The position numbers and the translations under genes are program-made. From Streptomyces sp. WMMB303 (GTDB taxonomy: Bacteria > Actinomycetota > Actinomycetes > Streptomycetales > Streptomycetaceae), in contig NZ_JARKIN010000001.1 in assembly GCF_029351045.1 (NCBI RefSeq), positions 6,169,001 to 6,233,000 on the forward strand: a stretch of 64,000 nucleotides of DNA, given 5' to 3'. The notes below the pieces were generated by a model. The model saw nothing but the letters and a program-made list of their open reading frames with translations, searched no databases and was not told where the DNA came from. This document shows positions 1 to 8,606 of this stretch, piece by piece. Within the stretch, counting starts at the first letter, position 1; each line of letters starts with the position of its first letter.

Positions 1-852
1 CTGGAGGGCGCCCACCTACGGCTGCGGATACAGCCTGTCGACCTCGACGCCGTACCCGCCCTCACCCGCATCGTCGAAGAAGACGTCGGCGCCTACCTGC
101 ACCGCCACCCCGCAGTCCACGACCCCCGCACCGAACTGAGCGACGACCTCTACCGCCGGCGCTTCCACCTCGAGTTCTCCGAGGCCCAGTGGAACGCCCG
201 CTACGGTCCGGACGCCACGCGCATGCCGCGCCGCCCCGACAACACACTCGCCTACCTCGACTACGAACCCGAACTGGCACGCTACCGCGGCCCCGCAGGC
301 GTCGCGCTGGCCGAATGGCACGCGGAGCACTCCAGCGACCTCGTCCTCGACCTGCTGGCCTCCGCCGCCACCCGCAGCGGCAGCGCACGGCTGGGCACCG
401 CCGCACAGCTGATGGCGGCCCTCGCGCTGTCGGTGCTCCAGGACACCGACCGTGCCGTGGCCTTCTTCGACGACCGCATGGCCGCCTGGCAGACGCTGTT
501 CCACGAGCGCTACAGCAGCTACGACGACGCCTACCGGCGCATGGCGGGCCCGCTGGGCGACAAGGTGGCGACACTGTGCACGGGCATACTCGGCGGACGA
601 CCCGAGCGCCTCACCGGATACCTCCGCCGCTGGGCCGAACACGGCGGCGCACTGCGGACCCGCATCGACGAAGCCGCCCGGCGCGGCGAACTGGTCTCCG
701 ACACACGCGCCGGGTCGGTTGACCCCGACGCGGCCCGCAACGTGCTGCTGGCCCTCTTCACGCACATGCTGTGCAACCGGCTCGGGGTGACCGCGAGCAG
801 CGAGGACTACCTGGCCGCCATGCTGCGCCGCGCCCTGGCCGAACGTGGGTGA
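1..852 (+). CDS. SpaB_C / thiopeptide-type bacteriocin biosynthesis protein, 3' part
   Basis: The reading frame is open from base 1 and the start lies left of the window; 283 residues are visible. The segment LDYEPELARYRGPAG (near residues 80-95), followed by a helical tail, is typical of the SpaB C-terminal/thiopeptide-type bacteriocin biosynthesis domain. That domain either eliminates glutamate from glutamylated Ser/Thr in split LanB dehydratases or acts as the [4+2] pyridine synthase in thiopeptide pathways. A small RiPP precursor gene follows 105 nt downstream on the same strand, which supports a peptide-modifying role. Which of the two reactions applies cannot be decided without the genes to the left. 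Confidence 0.8.
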   Translation: MEGAHLRLRIQPVDLDAVPALTRIVEEDVGAYLHRHPAVHDPRTELSDDLYRRRFHLEFSEAQWNARYGPDATRMPRRPDNTLAYLDYEPELARYRGPAGVALAEWHAEHSSDLVLDLLASAATRSGSARLGTAAQLMAALALSVLQDTDRAVAFFDDRMAAWQTLFHERYSSYDDAYRRMAGPLGDKVATLCTGILGGRPERLTGYLRRWAEHGGALRTRIDEAARRGELVSDTRAGSVDPDAARNVLLALFTHMLCNRLGVTASSEDYLAAMLRRALAERG

Positions 853-957
853 CGGTACTCCGACTGCTCGGCGACGGCTCTTGACCCTGACGAACGCACG
901 TCTCCACAATGACGGGCACCCGAGTAACTCATGTGATTCGAGAGGGAGTTGGGGCAC

Positions 958-1083
958 ATGCTCGCTGACGAACTGACCAGGCTGGAAGCCGAGGTCTTCG
1001 AGATCGAGGAGATCGAGGAGCCGCCGCAGGTGATCGCAAGCTGCACCACGACCGGCTCGCACTGCCACGACACGATCCTCTGA
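958..1083 (+). CDS. RiPP precursor peptide (lanthipeptide- or thiopeptide-like), 41 aa
   Basis: A 41-residue peptide starts at ATG 958, nine bases after the purine-rich GAGGGAG (942-948). The leader contains EVFEIEEIEEPPQVIA, the acidic FEIE-type leader seen in thiazolylpeptide and split-LanB lanthipeptide precursors. A likely cleavage after Ala27 (VIA|SC) leaves the core SCTTTGSHCHDTIL. This has two Cys and six Ser/Thr, enough for dehydroamino acids with up to two thioether or azole rings. The two Ser are only six positions apart, which argues against a classical thiopeptide macrocycle and favours a class I lanthipeptide; this is inference. The gene follows a SpaB_C-type gene and is closed by a strong hairpin. 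I do not recognise the core as a named compound. Confidence 0.8.
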   Translation: MLADELTRLEAEVFEIEEIEEPPQVIASCTTTGSHCHDTIL

Positions 1084-1103
1084 CCTTCGCGGTGAGACCG
1101 CGG

Positions 1104-1136
1104 CGGTTCACCCGCCCGCCGAGGGCGGGTGAACCG
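1104..1136. terminator. Hairpin terminator between RiPP precursor and guaB3
   Basis: A perfect 14-bp inverted repeat (arms CGGTTCACCCGCCC / GGGCGGGTGAACCG) with a 5-nt loop starts 20 nt after the precursor stop. The facing gene guaB3 converges on it, so it probably ends both transcripts. There is no T-run, as usual for Streptomyces. Confidence 0.75.
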
Positions 1137-1272
1137 TCCCGTAGCCCAGGCACCCGAGAACTCCCCCGCGCCTTCCCGCATCCGACGAGCGCCGGAGGGC
1201 CTTCGGCTGCGGGAGCACTCCGGACCCCTCCCGCGGACACGCTCCCCGCGAAGGGAGTCGCCCCCGCAGGGG

Positions 1273-2388
1273 TCAGCGGGAGCGGGCGACGGTCACCTCG
1301 ACCCGCTGGAACTCCTTGAGGTCGGAGTACCCCGTGGTCGCCATGGCCCGCCGCAGCGCGCCGAAGAAGTTCATCGAACCGTCGGGAATGTGCGAGGGGC
1401 CGAGCAGGACCTCTTCCATGGTGCCGACCGCACCCAGGTCGACGCGGCGACCGCGGGGCACGTCCTCGTGCACGGCCTCCATGCCCCAGTGGTGACCCTT
1501 GCCGGGCGCGTCGGAGGCCCGGGCCAGCGGGGAGCCCATCATCACGGCGTCGGCGCCGCAGGCGACCGCCTTGGGCAGGTCGCCGGACCAGCCGACGCCG
1601 CCGTCCGCGATGACATGCACATAGCGCCCACCGGACTCGTCCAGGTAGTCGCGCCGGGCCGCGGCGACATCGGCGACGGCGCTCGCCATCGGCACCTGGA
1701 TGCCCAGCACGTTCCGCGTGGTGTGCGCTGCGCCTCCGCCGAAGCCGACGAGGACACCCGCGGCGCCGGTGCGCATCAGGTGCAGCGCCGCGGTGTAGGT
1801 GGCGCAGCCGCCGACGATGACCGGCACGTCCAGCTCGTAGATGAACTGCTTGAGGTTCAGCGGCTCGGCGGCGCCGGAGACGTGCTCGGCGGAGACCGTG
1901 GTGCCGCGGATGACGAACAGATCCACGCCCGCGTCCACCACGGCCTTGGAGAACTGCGCCGTGCGCTGCGGAGACAGCGCGGCGGCAGTCACCACGCCGG
2001 AATCGCGGACCTCCTTGATCCGCTGCCCGATCAGCTCCTCCTTGATCGGCTCGGCGTAGATCTCCTGCATCCGCCGGTTGGCTGTCGCCTCGTCGAGTTC
2101 CCCGATCTCCCGCAGCAGCGGCTCCGGGTCCTCGTACCGGGTCCACAGGCCCTCGAGGTTGAGCACCCCGAGCCCGCCCAGCTCTCCGATGCGGATGGCG
2201 GTACGCGGGGAGACGACCGAGTCCATCGGTGCGGCGAGGAACGGCAGCTCGAAGCGGTAGGCGTCGATCTGCCAGGCGATGGAGACCTCCTTCGGGTCGC
2301 GGGTGCGCCTGCTGGGCACCACCGCGATGTCGTCGAAGGCGTACGCCTGCCGTCCGCGCTTGCCGCGCCCGATCTCGATCTCAGTCAC
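1273..2388 (-). CDS. guaB3: GuaB3 family IMP dehydrogenase-related protein
   Basis: The 371-residue protein has the IMPDH/GMP reductase TIM-barrel sequence but no CBS pair, the hallmark of the actinobacterial GuaB3 paralogue. The loop that carries the catalytic cysteine in true IMPDH (GSICTTR) reads GAAHTTR here, so His222 takes the place of the nucleophilic Cys. Classical IMP to XMP oxidation through a covalent Cys-XMP adduct is therefore not expected. The true role is unclear; a purine-related oxidoreductase is plausible. It lies 123 nt downstream of guaB on the same strand, separated by a hairpin. Confidence 0.93.
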   Translation of the reverse strand: MTEIEIGRGKRGRQAYAFDDIAVVPSRRTRDPKEVSIAWQIDAYRFELPFLAAPMDSVVSPRTAIRIGELGGLGVLNLEGLWTRYEDPEPLLREIGELDEATANRRMQEIYAEPIKEELIGQRIKEVRDSGVVTAAALSPQRTAQFSKAVVDAGVDLFVIRGTTVSAEHVSGAAEPLNLKQFIYELDVPVIVGGCATYTAALHLMRTGAAGVLVGFGGGAAHTTRNVLGIQVPMASAVADVAAARRDYLDESGGRYVHVIADGGVGWSGDLPKAVACGADAVMMGSPLARASDAPGKGHHWGMEAVHEDVPRGRRVDLGAVGTMEEVLLGPSHIPDGSMNFFGALRRAMATTGYSDLKEFQRVEVTVARSR

Positions 2389-2440
2389 GTCTGCTGCCTC
2401 TCACTCTGGTGTGCCGCGGTCCAGTATCGCCGACACGCCG

Positions 2441-2471
2441 GAGCCCGCGGCTCCGGGAGGGCCGCGGGCTC
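2441..2471 (-). terminator. Hairpin between guaB and guaB3
   Basis: Perfect 11-bp arms (GAGCCCGCGGC / GCCGCGGGCTC) with a 9-nt loop lie 40 nt after the guaB stop on its strand. It could terminate or attenuate guaB transcription before guaB3. Confidence 0.6.
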
Positions 2472-2511
2472 GGGGACGGGCCGGCCCGGCGCCCGCGCGC
2501 CGGCGCCGGGG

Positions 2512-4017
2512 TCAGCTCCGGGAGTAGTTCGGAGCCTCGGTCGTCATCTGCACGTCGTGCGGGTGGCTCTCCTTGAGCCCGGCCGCGGTGATGCGGACGA
2601 AGCGCCCGCGATCCTGCAACTCGGGGACGGTGCGGCCGCCGACGTAGAACATGGACTGCTTCAGCCCGCCGACGAGCTGGTGCACCACGGCGGCGAGCGG
2701 GCCGCGGTAGGAGACCTGGCCCTCGACGCCCTCGGGGATCAGCTTGTCGTCGCCGCTGACGCCCTCCTGGAAGTAACGGTCCTTGGAGTAGGACTTGCTG
2801 TCACCGCGGGTCTGCATCGCGCCGAGCGAGCCCATGCCGCGGTAGGACTTGAACTGCTTCCCGTTGATGAACAGCAGCTCGCCGGGCGACTCCTCGCAGC
2901 CGGCGAGCAGGCTGCCGAGCATCACCGTGTCGGCGCCGGCGACCAGGGCCTTGGCGATGTCGCCGCTGTACTGCAGACCGCCGTCGCCGATGACCGGGAC
3001 ACCGGCCTCCCGCGCGGCCAGCGACGCCTCGTGGATGGCGGTGACCTGGGGGACACCGATTCCGGCGACGACGCGGGTGGTGCAGATGGAGCCGGGGCCC
3101 ACACCGACCTTCACACCGTCGGCACCGGCGTCGATCAGCGCCTTGGCGCCGTCGCGGGTGGCGATGTTGCCGCCGACGACGTCGACGCGCGGGTGGTTCG
3201 ACTTGATCTTGGCGATCATGTCGCCGACGAGCCGCGAGTGGCCGTGCGCGGTGTCGACGACGACGAAGTCGACACCCGCCTCGATCAGCGCCTGGGCCCG
3301 GTCGTAGGCGTCGCCCGCGACCCCGACGGCGGCACCGACGACCAGCCGGCCCTCGGCGTCCTTGGCGGCGTTCGGGTACTGCTCCGCCTTGACGAAATCC
3401 TTGACGGTGATCAGGCCCTTGAGCGTGCCCCCGCCGTCCACCAGCGGCAGCTTCTCGATCTTGTGGCGGCGCAGCAGCTCCATCGCGGCGTCCCGCGAGA
3501 TCCCGACCTCGCCGGTGACCAGCGGCATCGGCGTCATGACATCCCGGACCTGGCGGCTGCGGTCCAGCTCGAAGGCCATGTCGCGGTTGGTGACGATGCC
3601 CAGGAGCTTGCCCGCGGCGTCGGTGACCGGGACGCCGCTGATGCGGAACCGGCCGCAGAGCGCGTCGGCTTCCTGGAGGGTGGCGTCGGGGCGGATGGTG
3701 ATGGGGTCGGTGACCATCCCGGACTCGGACCGCTTGACCTGGTCGACCTGGTTGGCCTGGTCCTCGATCGAGAGGTTGCGGTGCAGCACGCCCACGCCGC
3801 CCTGCCGGGCCATCGCGATGGCCATCCGGCCCTCGGTGACCTTGTCCATGGCGGCGGACAGCAGCGGCACGTTGACCCGTACGTTGCGCGAGACGTACGA
3901 CGCGGTGTCGATGTCCTGCGGTGCCATGTCCGACTCGCCTGGCAGCAGCAGTACGTCGTCGTATGTCAGGCCCAGAGTGGCGAATTTTGCGGGCACTCCG
4001 TCGACGTTCTCAGTCAT
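2512..4017 (-). CDS. guaB: Inosine-5'-monophosphate dehydrogenase
   Basis: A 501-residue enzyme of the usual length that oxidises IMP to XMP with NAD+, the committed step to GMP. Two CBS domains interrupt the barrel at about residues 100-215. The catalytic loop GPGSICTTR places the nucleophile at Cys312, and the flap contains RGMGSLGAM. The ATG at 4017 is chosen because AAAGG lies five bases upstream and the protein then begins MTENVDGVPAKF; longer in-frame versions add a Pro/Arg-rich extension unlike the family. shbA lies upstream on the same strand, 152 nt away. Confidence 0.97.
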   Translation of the reverse strand: MTENVDGVPAKFATLGLTYDDVLLLPGESDMAPQDIDTASYVSRNVRVNVPLLSAAMDKVTEGRMAIAMARQGGVGVLHRNLSIEDQANQVDQVKRSESGMVTDPITIRPDATLQEADALCGRFRISGVPVTDAAGKLLGIVTNRDMAFELDRSRQVRDVMTPMPLVTGEVGISRDAAMELLRRHKIEKLPLVDGGGTLKGLITVKDFVKAEQYPNAAKDAEGRLVVGAAVGVAGDAYDRAQALIEAGVDFVVVDTAHGHSRLVGDMIAKIKSNHPRVDVVGGNIATRDGAKALIDAGADGVKVGVGPGSICTTRVVAGIGVPQVTAIHEASLAAREAGVPVIGDGGLQYSGDIAKALVAGADTVMLGSLLAGCEESPGELLFINGKQFKSYRGMGSLGAMQTRGDSKSYSKDRYFQEGVSGDDKLIPEGVEGQVSYRGPLAAVVHQLVGGLKQSMFYVGGRTVPELQDRGRFVRITAAGLKESHPHDVQMTTEAPNYSRS

Positions 4018-4169
4018 GACACCTTTCCCATGCTTGCCCCGGCCGGATGTCCATGCTAACGGGCCCGGACGGGTGACCGGACCGCCTGTGGACAACCTCC
4101 GGCCCCCGGGCGACCCGGGTGCCCGCGTGCGCGGGAAACCCCCACGCACGTCGCTCACGTGCGGCGGAA

Positions 4170-4874
4170 CTACTGCTCGGCCAGGGCCCGCAGCCGGCTG
4201 AGGGCCCGGTGCTGGGCGACACGGACGGCTCCGGGTGACATTCCCAGCAGCTGCCCGGTCTCCTCCGCGGTCAGCCCCACGGCGACCCGCAGCAGCACCA
4301 GCTCACGCTGGTGTTCGGGCAGGTTCGCCAGCAGCTTCTTGGCCCACTCCGCGTCACTGCTGAGCAGCGCCCGCTCCTCGGGACCGAGGGAGTCGTCGGG
4401 CCGCTCGGGCATCTCGTCCGAGGGCACGGCGGTGGAGCCGGGCCCGCGCATCGCGGCCCGCTGCAGGTCGGCGACCTTGTGCTGGGCGATGGCCACGACG
4501 AACGCCTCGAACGGCTTGCCGGTGTCCCGGTAGCGCGGCAGCGCGCAGAGCACCGCGATGCAGACCTCCTGGGCGAGGTCGTCGACGAAGTGACGCGCGT
4601 CACCGGGCAGTCGGGTCAACCGCGTACGGCAGTACCGCACGGCCAGCGGGTGCACATGGGCGAGCAGATCGTGCGTGGCCTGGCTGTCGCCCTCGACAGC
4701 GCGCTGGACGAGCTTGCCCACCTTGGCGACCTCGGCCGCCTCCGCGGCCCCGGTCGGCGGCGGACCGCTCTCGTCGTCGCGCATCGGTCCATGGTGCACC
4801 GACGCCGCGCGGTTCGCCGCACCGCGCTCGTAGAAGTGAGCCGAAGCGTTATGAGCAGGCGCACTGGCCCTCAT
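4170..4874 (-). CDS. shbA: RNA polymerase sigma factor ShbA
   Basis: A 234-residue sigma-70 family (group 4-like) protein. Region 2 includes FVDDLAQEVCIAVL and region 4 includes LTAEETGQLLGMSPGAVRVAQHR, the helix-turn-helix that reads the -35 element. Position next to guaB and bldM matches ShbA of Streptomyces griseus and S. coelicolor, known to drive transcription of the principal sigma factor gene hrdB. The ATG at 4874 is preceded at 7 nt by GGGGAGG; a GTG two codons further upstream is too close to that site. No zinc anti-sigma gene is adjacent. Confidence 0.88.
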   Translation of the reverse strand: MRASAPAHNASAHFYERGAANRAASVHHGPMRDDESGPPPTGAAEAAEVAKVGKLVQRAVEGDSQATHDLLAHVHPLAVRYCRTRLTRLPGDARHFVDDLAQEVCIAVLCALPRYRDTGKPFEAFVVAIAQHKVADLQRAAMRGPGSTAVPSDEMPERPDDSLGPEERALLSSDAEWAKKLLANLPEHQRELVLLRVAVGLTAEETGQLLGMSPGAVRVAQHRALSRLRALAEQ

Positions 4875-5128
4875 GTCCACGCCCTCCCCTCACGCCTGAC
4901 CGACAGGTCCCCGAGGAACTCCATACAACAAGCATGCGGCACGCGCGAGATTTCTCGGCAGCCGCGGGGGAAATCCGCGGGAACACCGGACCGGCCGGGG
5001 CCGCCGTCCCACTCGTCGGCGACCGGTTCCGGGCGCGGACGAGCGGGCGGACGGGCGATTGCCGTGCGAGACGGGACGTGCTCGGCCTGCGGCCGGGAGG
5101 TGCCCCCGGGCGGACACCCGGCACCAGG

Positions 5129-5740
5129 TCAGCGGACGAGGCCCCAGCGGAATCCGAGCGCCACCGCATGCGCGCGGTCCGAGGCACCGAGCTTCTTGAA
5201 GAGCCGCCTGGCGTGCGTCTTGACGGTGTCCTCCGAGAGGAAGAGCTCACGCCCGATCTCCGCGTTGGAGCGGCCGTGGCTCATGCCCTCCAGCACCTGG
5301 ATCTCCCGCGCGGTGAGGGTCGGCGCCGCGCCCATCTCGGCCGACCGCAGCCGCCTGGGGGCGAGCCGCCAGGTGGGGTCGGCCAGCGCCTGGGTGACGG
5401 TCGCGCGCAGCTCGGCGCGGGAGGCGTCCTTGTGCAGGTACCCGCGGGCGCCGGCCGCGACGGCCAGCGCGACGCCGTCCAGGTCCTCGGCCACCGTCAG
5501 CATGATGATGCGGGCGCCGGGGTCGGCGGAGAGCAGCCGCCGCACGGTCTCCACTCCGCCCAGGCCGGGCATCCGGACGTCCATCAGGATCAGGTCGGAC
5601 CGGTCGGCGCCCCAGCGGCGGAGGACTTCCTCGCCGTTGGCCGCCGTCGTCACACGCTCGACGCCGGGCACGGTCGCGACCGCGCGGCGCAGGGCCTCTC
5701 GGGCGAGCGGGGAGTCGTCGCATACGAGGACGGATGTCAT
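5129..5740 (-). CDS. bldM: Response regulator BldM
   Basis: A 203-residue orphan response regulator with an N-terminal receiver domain (DDSP near residue 8, candidate Asp54 in LILMDVRMPG) and a C-terminal LuxR-type helix-turn-helix (about 140-200). The sequence and the divergent whiD neighbour identify BldM, which is required for aerial hyphae and works as a homodimer or with WhiI. Its action is known not to require classical phosphorylation. A BldN-type promoter lies upstream at 5868-5895. No sensor kinase gene is adjacent. Confidence 0.95.
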   Translation of the reverse strand: MTSVLVCDDSPLAREALRRAVATVPGVERVTTAANGEEVLRRWGADRSDLILMDVRMPGLGGVETVRRLLSADPGARIIMLTVAEDLDGVALAVAAGARGYLHKDASRAELRATVTQALADPTWRLAPRRLRSAEMGAAPTLTAREIQVLEGMSHGRSNAEIGRELFLSEDTVKTHARRLFKKLGASDRAHAVALGFRWGLVR

Positions 5741-5867
5741 GGCCGCCCTCCGCTGCTGATGCGCATCACCTTGAGCCTCCAGGCTGCTTGAGAATCGTCA
5801 CCTGCGCGATTGACGGCCGCGGCGGCCTGCGCCCCGGGCCGGTTCCGAACCAATCGCTTTCGCTCTC

Positions 5868-5895
5868 TCAACGACGGTCACCCGAAAGAGTTACG
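5868..5895 (-). promoter_or_regulatory. Predicted sigma-BldN promoter of bldM
   Basis: On the bldM strand the sequence is CGTAAC, exactly 16 bases, then CGTTGA, an exact match to the known BldN consensus CGTAAC-N16-CGTTGA. It lies about 130 nt before the bldM start. In S. coelicolor bldM is an established BldN target, so this is a confident assignment. The rest of the 366-nt bldM-whiD gap is AT-richer than its surroundings. Confidence 0.85.
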
Positions 5896-6028
5896 GCTTC
5901 CAGCCGCCGTTCTCAGCACTCTACGTGAGCGCCTGTGCACAGATCAGCAACATCCCGCCTTTGTGGCGACCGACGCACCATTAATCCTGAAGTGCCCTAT
6001 TCAGATGCATTACTTCCGTTTTGCGAGT

Positions 6029-6058
6029 TTGATCGCTAGATTCGCGAAAGAGTCATAT
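6029..6058 (+). promoter_or_regulatory. Candidate whiD promoter
   Basis: TTGATC at 6029-6034 is followed after 18 bases by TCATAT, in the most AT-rich part of the bldM-whiD gap and about 50 nt before the whiD start. The -10 match is only fair, and another sigma factor could be used. Confidence 0.35.
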
Positions 6059-6106
6059 TTACGCACGAGTGTCAGATCACCTCCAGCAGCACTCAGGAGA
6101 GACGCG

Positions 6107-6547
6107 ATGGCAGACTTCTCCCGCCTTCCTGGACCCAACGCGGATCTGTGGGACTGGCAGCTTCTGGCCGCCTGCCGGGGGGTGGACAGTTCGCTGTTCT
6201 TCCACCCCGAGGGGGAGCGCGGCGCCGCCCGCAGTGCGCGGGAGGCGTCCGCCAAGGAGGTGTGCATGCGCTGCCCCGTGCGCGCCGAGTGCGCGGCGCA
6301 CGCTCTCCAGGTACGCGAGCCCTACGGGGTGTGGGGCGGGCTCACCGAGGACGAGCGCGAGGAGCTGCTGGGCCGGGCCCGGAACCGGCTGGTGACCACA
6401 CACAGCCCCGCGCAGGATCAGCGGCCGTCGACTCCTGGCGGAGCCGCTCCGGACGGGGCACCCCGGGGCGGTACGGAGGCTCCGGACGGTACGTCCGCCC
6501 ACGAAGGTGCGAGCGAGCACGCCGTGGAACCGGTCGGCGAGATGTGA
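6107..6547 (+). CDS. whiD: WhiB-family iron-sulphur regulator WhiD
   Basis: A 146-residue Wbl protein. Four cysteines (Cys23, Cys53, Cys56, Cys62) form the [4Fe-4S] site, followed by the family turn GVWGG (about 74-78) and the DEREELLGRARNR helix. Sequence and position opposite bldM identify WhiD, needed for spore maturation. The ATG at 6107 follows AGGAGAG with good spacing. The C-terminal tail from about residue 97 is Pro/Gly/Thr-rich and probably disordered; it is longer than I recall for the S. coelicolor protein. Confidence 0.93.
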   Translation: MADFSRLPGPNADLWDWQLLAACRGVDSSLFFHPEGERGAARSAREASAKEVCMRCPVRAECAAHALQVREPYGVWGGLTEDEREELLGRARNRLVTTHSPAQDQRPSTPGGAAPDGAPRGGTEAPDGTSAHEGASEHAVEPVGEM

Positions 6548-6707
6548 GCGCGCCCCCTCGGCTCCCGCCCGGCCGACCGGACCCCGGGCACCACGCGGCC
6601 CCGAGGAACCCGGACGGCTCCGCGGAAACGTTCCCTCACGCGGCACACCACCACCCGACCAGCCACCCGGCCGGGCTCGGAGGACCCCGGGCCCGACCGG
6701 GCGGCCG

Positions 6708-7619
6708 TCAGCCGCGGGCCGCCACGAGCCGGTCCAGCATCGCGGCGACGGCGGGCACCCGCGCGAGGTCGGGCAGCGTCAGCGCGACCACCTCACGCTG
6801 CACGGCCGGCACCACCCGGACGGCGCGTGTCCCCCGCGGACGCACCGACTCCACGGCCAGCTCCGGCAGCACCGCGACCCCCAGACCCGCGCCGACCAGA
6901 CCCACCACCGCCGGATAGTCATCGGTCGCGAAGTCGATCCGCGGCGTGAACCCCGCCGCCTCGCACACCTGGACGAGATGCCGCCGGCAGCGGGGGCAGC
7001 CCGCGATCCACGGCTCCTCGGCGAGGGTGCCGATGCCGACCTCCTCCGCGTCCGCGAAGGGGTGCCCCTCCGGCACCAGCCCCACCAGCCGGTCGGTCAG
7101 CAGCGGCCGGACCACCAGGTCGTCCGCCTCCCAGTCCTCGGCCGGGACATGCTCCCCGGGCACCGGGTCGTAGCGGAAGGCCAGCGCGATCTCGCAGTCC
7201 CCCGCCCGCAGCATCTCCACCGAGCGCGGCGGCTCCGCCTCGACCAGCGAGACCCGGGTGCCCGGATGAGCGGCCCGCATCGCCGCGACGGCGGTGGGCA
7301 CCAGCGTGGAACTGCCGCTGGGGAAGGAGACCAGCCGCACCCGCCCGGCCCGCAGCCCGGCCAGCGCCGCCACCTCCTCCTCGGCGGCCGTCAGCCCCGC
7401 CAGGATCCCGGTGGCGTGCCGTACCAGTGCCTCGCCCGCCTCGGTCGGCCGCGTCTCCCGTCCCGTCCGCACCAGCAGCGGGGTGCCCGCGGCGGCCTCC
7501 AGCGCCTTCATCTGCTGGCTGACCGCGGGCTGCGTACAGCCCAGCTCGCGCGCCGCGGCGGAGAAGGAACCGGTTCGGGTGACCGCGCGCAGGACGCGCA
7601 GATGACGGGCCTCGATCAT
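6708..7619 (-). CDS. LysR family transcriptional regulator
   Basis: A 303-residue protein with an N-terminal winged helix (SFSAAARELGCTQPAVSQQM, about 18-37) and a LysR substrate-binding domain. The ATG at 7619 is preceded by GGGAG. It is transcribed divergently from the MOSC gene across 90 nt, the usual arrangement for a LysR protein controlling its neighbour. The inducer is unknown. Confidence 0.9.
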   Translation of the reverse strand: MIEARHLRVLRAVTRTGSFSAAARELGCTQPAVSQQMKALEAAAGTPLLVRTGRETRPTEAGEALVRHATGILAGLTAAEEEVAALAGLRAGRVRLVSFPSGSSTLVPTAVAAMRAAHPGTRVSLVEAEPPRSVEMLRAGDCEIALAFRYDPVPGEHVPAEDWEADDLVVRPLLTDRLVGLVPEGHPFADAEEVGIGTLAEEPWIAGCPRCRRHLVQVCEAAGFTPRIDFATDDYPAVVGLVGAGLGVAVLPELAVESVRPRGTRAVRVVPAVQREVVALTLPDLARVPAVAAMLDRLVAARG

Positions 7620-7709
7620 GCTCCCGAGCATAGGCGGGCATAAGCCTGCCTTGGGGATCGCCGCCGGAACCCGCTCGCGCCTTGGAGCGCTCCTCGGTAG
7701 CCTCGGCGC

Positions 7710-8378
7710 ATGGAGCTGCTTTCCGTCAACCTCGCCAGACCCCACCGCTCGGAGCACACCGCCGCCGAAGGCGGTCTGACCGGCATCGACAAGCAGCCCG
7801 TCGAGGGCGCCGTCACCGTCACCGCCCCCGGCCCGCGCGGCACCGGGGGCAGCGGGCTGGCCGGCGACACCATCGGCGATCTGCGCCACCACGGCGGCGA
7901 GGAGCAGGCGGTCTACGCCTTCGCGCGCGAGGAGCTGGACTTCTGGGAAGGCGAGCTGGGCCGGGCGCTGCCCAACGGCGTCTTCGGCGAGAACCTCACC
8001 ACCCGGGGCGTCCAGGTCGACGACGCGCGCATCGGGGAGCGCTGGCAGCTCGGCACAGCCGGCACCGGACCGCTGCTGGAGGTGTGCTCCATGCGGGTAC
8101 CCTGCCGCACCTTCGCGGGCTGGCTGAGCGAACGGGGCTGGGTCAAACGGTTCACGGACCGCCGGATGCCCGGCGCCTATCTGCGGGTCGTCGAGCCGGG
8201 CGCGGTGCGCGCGGGTGACCCCGTCACCGTCGTCCACCGCCCCGACCACGAGGTCTCGGTCAGCTTCGTGTTCCGCGCCCTGACCCGGGAGCCCGAGCTG
8301 CTGCCGCGCGTGCTGGCGGCGGGCGAGGCGCTGGACCCGCAGGCGCGGGAGCACGCGCTGCGCCGCATCCCCGGCTGA
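7710..8378 (+). CDS. MOSC domain-containing protein (YiiM-like)
   Basis: A 222-residue protein with the MOSC fold: GDTIGDLRHHGGEEQAVYAF near 52-71, GVFGENLTT near 90-98, and a conserved cysteine in VPCRTFAGW (Cys132). MOSC domains carry sulphur or molybdenum-cofactor chemistry, and YiiM relatives reduce N-hydroxylated compounds. The divergent LysR gene is the likely regulator. The natural substrate cannot be read from the sequence. Confidence 0.88.
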   Translation: MELLSVNLARPHRSEHTAAEGGLTGIDKQPVEGAVTVTAPGPRGTGGSGLAGDTIGDLRHHGGEEQAVYAFAREELDFWEGELGRALPNGVFGENLTTRGVQVDDARIGERWQLGTAGTGPLLEVCSMRVPCRTFAGWLSERGWVKRFTDRRMPGAYLRVVEPGAVRAGDPVTVVHRPDHEVSVSFVFRALTREPELLPRVLAAGEALDPQAREHALRRIPG

Positions 8379-8606
8379 CGGACCACCGTCCCCGGCTGAC
8401 GAGCCGCCAAGCGAGGCTGACGGCCCGCCACGACGCGGCGCCCGGGCCGCAGTCCGGCCGTGGCGTGGTCGAGCGAGCCGCGGACCGGTCCGGCGGCGGA
8501 GCCTCGTCCGGCGGTGGCGGTACGACAGGGTCGTACGGGTGCCCTACCCTCGCCGAGGCGGCCGGACGGCGCATCAGCAGCCGTGCGGGGCCGATAGCGT
8601 GGCCGC

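Noticed and set aside
1129..4059. Long plus-strand open frame opposite guaB3 and guaB
   Set aside because: It is a GC-driven shadow; its product is repetitive Gly/Ala/Arg/Asp text and the opposite strand encodes two well-known enzymes.
6548..6707. CCGGTCGG/CCGACCGG inverted repeat as terminator between whiD and the LysR gene
   Set aside because: 8-bp arms with a loop of over 30 nt are expected by chance at this GC content.
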